The position numbers and the translations under genes are program-made. The notes under the pieces are model-generated. The model did not search any database. It was not told the DNA's origin and saw only the letters and a list, made by a program, of their open reading frames with translations. From Reclinomonas americana ATCC 50394 (lineage: Eukaryota > Jakobida > Jakobea > Jakobida), in the NCBI GenBank assembly GCA_048213135.1, contig PS015480.1, positions 1 to 61,390 of the forward strand: a stretch of DNA of 61,390 bases, in the 5' to 3' direction. This document shows, piece after piece, positions 20,445 through 61,390 of the stretch. Numbering within the stretch: the first letter of the stretch is position 1; each line of letters opens with the position of its first letter.

Positions 20445-21571
20445 TCACTCCCCTCCATCTACCTCCACCTCCTCCATCCCCTCCACCTCCCCCGCATCAC
20501 GATCATCCCTCCTCATCACCTTGCACATTGCCTCTCCCTCCACCTCCATCTTTTCACCCCTCTCCCCTTCACCCTCCTCCTCTTCCTCCTCGTCCTCCCC
20601 CTCTTCCTCCTCCTCCTCTCCTTCCCCCTCCCCCTTTTCCTTATCCTCCTCCTTATCCTCCACCTCCACCCTCCTCCACCCGCGCTCCTCGATAAACCTC
20701 TCCAGCCACCTCGCAATCTCCTCCTGCTGATTCTCGCGCGCCCACTGCACCGCGTCGTTCCCATTGTCGGAGCGCACCAGCACGTCGGCCGGTCGATGCT
20801 CGGCCAAAAACTCGACCACCTGTGGGTGACCGTGCGAGGCCGCCACCTGCACCGGTATGCACCCGTCGTCGCGCTTAATGTCGAGCATCAGCGGCCGCCG
20901 CTCCAGAATCCACTTGACGACCTCCAAATGGCCCATCTCGGCCGAGCAGTACAGCGGCGTGGAGAGGAGGGTGGTCTTGGTGTCGAGGAGGCTCTCGTCA
21001 AACGCATGCAGTCGCTGTACGACGTCCAAGTGGCCGCTAAACGCCGCCTGCCACATGGGCGAGAACTCGCCCTCGGCGGTGAGCAGGGCGGCCTGCGCCG
21101 GCCGCACCGACAGCAGCCACTCGACCATCTCCAGCGAGCCCTGCTCGGCGGCCAAGTGCATGAGGCAAAAGCCATCCGGTTCCACCATGCTGTCGAGCAT
21201 GGCCGGCCGCCGCTCCGCCAGCAAATGCGCCACGTCAACGTACCCCTGCCGCACCGCCATGGCCAGCAGCGACCAGCCGTTCTTCACGGGCTTGTCGAGC
21301 AGCTGCGGGTGCGTGTCGCACAACCAGCGCACAATCTCCATCTCGCCGCGCAGCACGGCCTCGCTGAGCGCCGTCGAGCCGTCCGTGGACACCATGTCGA
21401 CGAGCGCCGGACAGCGGTCGACCAGCCACCTGGCCACCTCCAAATGGCCGCCCAGGCACGCCGCATGCAGCGCCGTAAAGCCCGCACTGGTCGTTTGCAG
21501 CAGAAACTCCCCCGGTCGCAACTCGTCGAGGTACTGCAACACCTGCAGGAACCCAAACGCCGCCGTGTCCG
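20445..21571 (-). CDS. Eight-repeat ankyrin protein with acidic C-terminal tail (5' end lost in gap)
   Basis: The open frame runs from the N gap at 21572-21591 to a stop at 20447-20445. It encodes about eight consecutive ankyrin repeats of about 35 residues, e.g. GFTALHAACLGGHLEVARWL, DGSTALSEAVLRGEMEIVRW, GFCLMHLAAEQGSLEMVEWL and STPLYCSAEMGHLEVVKWIL, each with the usual TALH-like and GHLEVV-like helices. After the last repeat (EEIARWLERF) the tail is almost wholly Glu/Asp/Lys/Gly for about 50 residues, then MEVEGEAMCK and a short acidic end. This is a different ankyrin type from the tandem family: regular repeats and no exon C module. The start codon and any first exon lie in or beyond the gap. 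It is an intracellular protein-interaction scaffold by family; the partner is unknown. Confidence 0.8.
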
Positions 21572-22382
21572 NNNNNNNNNNNNNNNNNNNNGAGAGGAGA
21601 GGAGAGGAGAAAGAGGAGTGGAGAGGAGTGGAGAGGAGAGGAGAGGAGAAAGAGGAGTGGAGAGGAGTGGAGAGGAGAGGAGAGGAGTGGAGAGGAGAGG
21701 AGAGGAGAGGAGAGGAGAGGAGAGGAGAGGAGAACAGGAGAGGAGAGGAGAGGAGAGGAGAGGAGAGAGAGAGAGAAGAATGGAATCGGGAAGGCAAACA
21801 ATAAGATGAAGCGTGACAGACCAACTGAAGGAGAATGACACTGACAAAGTAAGCGAGGCAGCAACACGATAGGAATCTGAGAATCAGAGACAGAGAAAGA
21901 AGAGCGACAGACAGACAAGGAAAAGAGACAAGAGAAAGAACGCACTCAGACAGCGGCAACGAGACAGGGAGACAAAGACAGGAGAGAGTGTGTGTGACAG
22001 TGCGTGAGAGAAAAGACAGGCAGACAGAGAGCGATGAGTGAACAGACGAACAAGACAACGAGAAAGAAGGGCAGGCGAAAGAACACACAGAGACAACGAC
22101 AGTGAGAAACGGAGACAGTTAGGCAAAGAGAGAGAGAGAGAGAGTGACAGTGAGAGAGGGAAAGGAGGACAAACAGAGAGAGAAGGCAGGAAGACAAAGA
22201 AAACAAGTGAGACAGGGAAATAGAGAGAGAGAGAGAGACAGAGAGAGAGAGCAAGGCTGAAAGACAGGCAGACAAGCAGAGAGTGACAGAGAATGACAGA
22301 GAGAAACAGTGGAGAAAAAGAGATGAAGGAAGAGAGAGAGAGAGAGAGAGAGAGGTAGTAAGACGAGACAAGAACAAACGAG

Positions 22383-22422
<40 letters not shown>

Positions 22423-22640
22423 AGGAGGAGAGAGAGAGAGAGAGTAGTAGAAGAGACNNNNNNNNNNNNNNNNNNNNAGAGAGAGAGAGAGAGAGAGAGA
22501 GAGGAGGGTAATAGACAGGCAGACAAACAGACAGTGACAGAGAGTGACAGAGATGACAGAGAGAAACAGTGGAGAGAGAGAGAGAGAGAAAGTTGAAGGA
22601 AGAGACACACAAACACACAGACAGGGAAAGCAAAAGGGAG
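21572..22640. repeat. GA-rich microsatellite and minisatellite block with two 20-N gaps
   Basis: GAGAGGAGAGGAGTG-type repeats occupy 21592-21780, followed by degenerate GACAGAGAGA repeats and (GA)n. Two near-copies of GACAGAGAGAAACAGTGGAG lie near 22295 and 22556. Gaps are at 21572-21591 and 22458-22477. On the minus strand this is CT-rich and may be an intron or the 5' region of the ankyrin gene. The Ser/Leu-rich frames here are simple-sequence artefacts. Confidence 0.7.
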
Positions 22641-23417
22641 AAAGACAGAGAGAAGCGCACACAGAAATGAGAAGTGATTTGTCAGGCTGAAATGAGTCGA
22701 GGCTCATCATGACACTCACTCACTCACGTTTCAATGTGCGTTTGTCTGAGTGCAATGAGTAAGTGAGAGAGAAAGAGAAAGAGAAACAGAAAATGTGAGC
22801 GCCGCCCAACTGTGCATTCACTTCTCCGAAAACGCATTGACACAGTGAGAGAGCCAGTGATGCATGCATGAGTTTCTTTCTCTCAGAAAGCGTGCGCGTG
22901 AATGAGAGAAAAAAACAGGATGAGAGAGAGAGAGGGAGGAGATTACTCACGCGTATAGCTCGTTCATGGAAGGCCGCTCTTTCTCACTCACTCGTCACAA
23001 AATCGAACACGCACGAGCGGACACGTGACAGGACAGTAATGTTTGTTGTTGTCGTCGTCGAGTTTGACTACGACCGTCACGTGGACCAACATGGACACTT
23101 CCCTTGCTGTATATGACCTACGCTGAGCAGATGCGTTGAAGATCGTTGACTTCAGTGTCCTGTCACGATCAAAGGTCACTGGCCAGGCTGCCGCTGATAC
23201 CATATGCGAGGCCAACACGCGATTGCTTGCCTTTGCCTCCTGAAAGGGAGGATGAATGTTTGGAGAAGACCATGGTTGTTTGTGTCGTGTTCACTGTCGG
23301 CGCAGTTTGTCGCAATGAAGTGTTTTGTTTGTTTTTCCACGGCATCGCCACTACGTACACAGCACTCGGCAAACGGGAGAGAAGGAAGTCAATGAGTCTT
23401 GGTAGGCCCAATAACTC
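22641..23417. other. No recognisable gene
   Basis: The sequence is mixed, with a short CTCACTCACTCACTCAC run near 22712 and no open frame with recognisable or repeated protein sequence. It probably contains the 3' end of the giant minus-strand gene and the upstream region of the minus-strand ankyrin gene. Confidence 0.4.

Positions 23418-61390
<37,973 letters not shown>

Noticed and set aside
20857-21804. + strand frame over the minus-strand ankyrin gene
   Set aside because: It is antisense to clear ankyrin repeats and has no repeat or domain pattern of its own.
21592-22640. CRISPR-like or satellite array
   Set aside because: Repeats are GA microsatellites with no fixed repeat/spacer structure, in a eukaryotic gene context.

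Overview
The window is nuclear DNA of an intron-rich, fairly GC-rich unicellular eukaryote. Genes are broken by many short GT-AG introns, the domains are of eukaryotic signalling or adhesion type, and introns and intergenic DNA carry long (CT)n/(GA)n and (AC)n tracts. There are no operons. The style (very intron-rich long adhesion genes, ankyrin families) fits a choanoflagellate or another protist near the animal/fungal stem such as an apusomonad, but nothing here fixes the species. Runs of N mark assembly gaps, mostly beside simple repeats.

Left part (1-20309, + strand): a head-to-tail array of one gene family, with five genes (one interrupted by a gap) and the last exon of a sixth. Each complete copy has three exons joined in phase 0. 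Exon A encodes a short Pro/Ser-rich N-terminus and one helix. Exon B encodes about 530-580 residues with a core of ankyrin repeats. Exon C encodes about 165-180 residues ending in a strongly conserved helical segment that resembles a SOCS or F-box. Intron 2 of each copy is a long purine-then-pyrimidine simple-sequence intron. All five start regions share a GTCC-N4-GGAC dyad 19-38 nt before the ATG. Copies 1-3 (and the tail of copy 0) and copies 4-5 form two subfamilies.

Middle (20445-23417): a convergent minus-strand gene for an eight-repeat ankyrin protein with a very acidic tail, followed by about 1 kb of GA-rich simple sequence and a stretch with no recognisable gene.

Right part (23418-61390, minus strand): one apparently continuous giant gene that runs off the window end, with over a hundred small exons by my estimate. 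Reading from the right edge, it encodes 14 successive modules of about 2 kb. Each module is a six-bladed NHL-type beta-propeller that sits inside a bacterial-style fibronectin-III-like domain: the N-terminal half of the sandwich precedes the propeller and the C-terminal half follows it. Three uninterrupted FN3-like domains lie between modules 11 and 12 and one after module 14. A Cys-containing beta-rich region follows, then a C-terminal L-type (legume-type) lectin domain. I read the product as a giant extracellular carbohydrate-binding adhesin of roughly 7,000-8,000 residues within the window. Its N-terminus, secretion signal and membrane anchor are not visible.

The nested propeller-in-FN3 architecture is the most unusual thing in the window. 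The conserved promoter dyad and SOCS/F-box-like tail of the ankyrin array come next.
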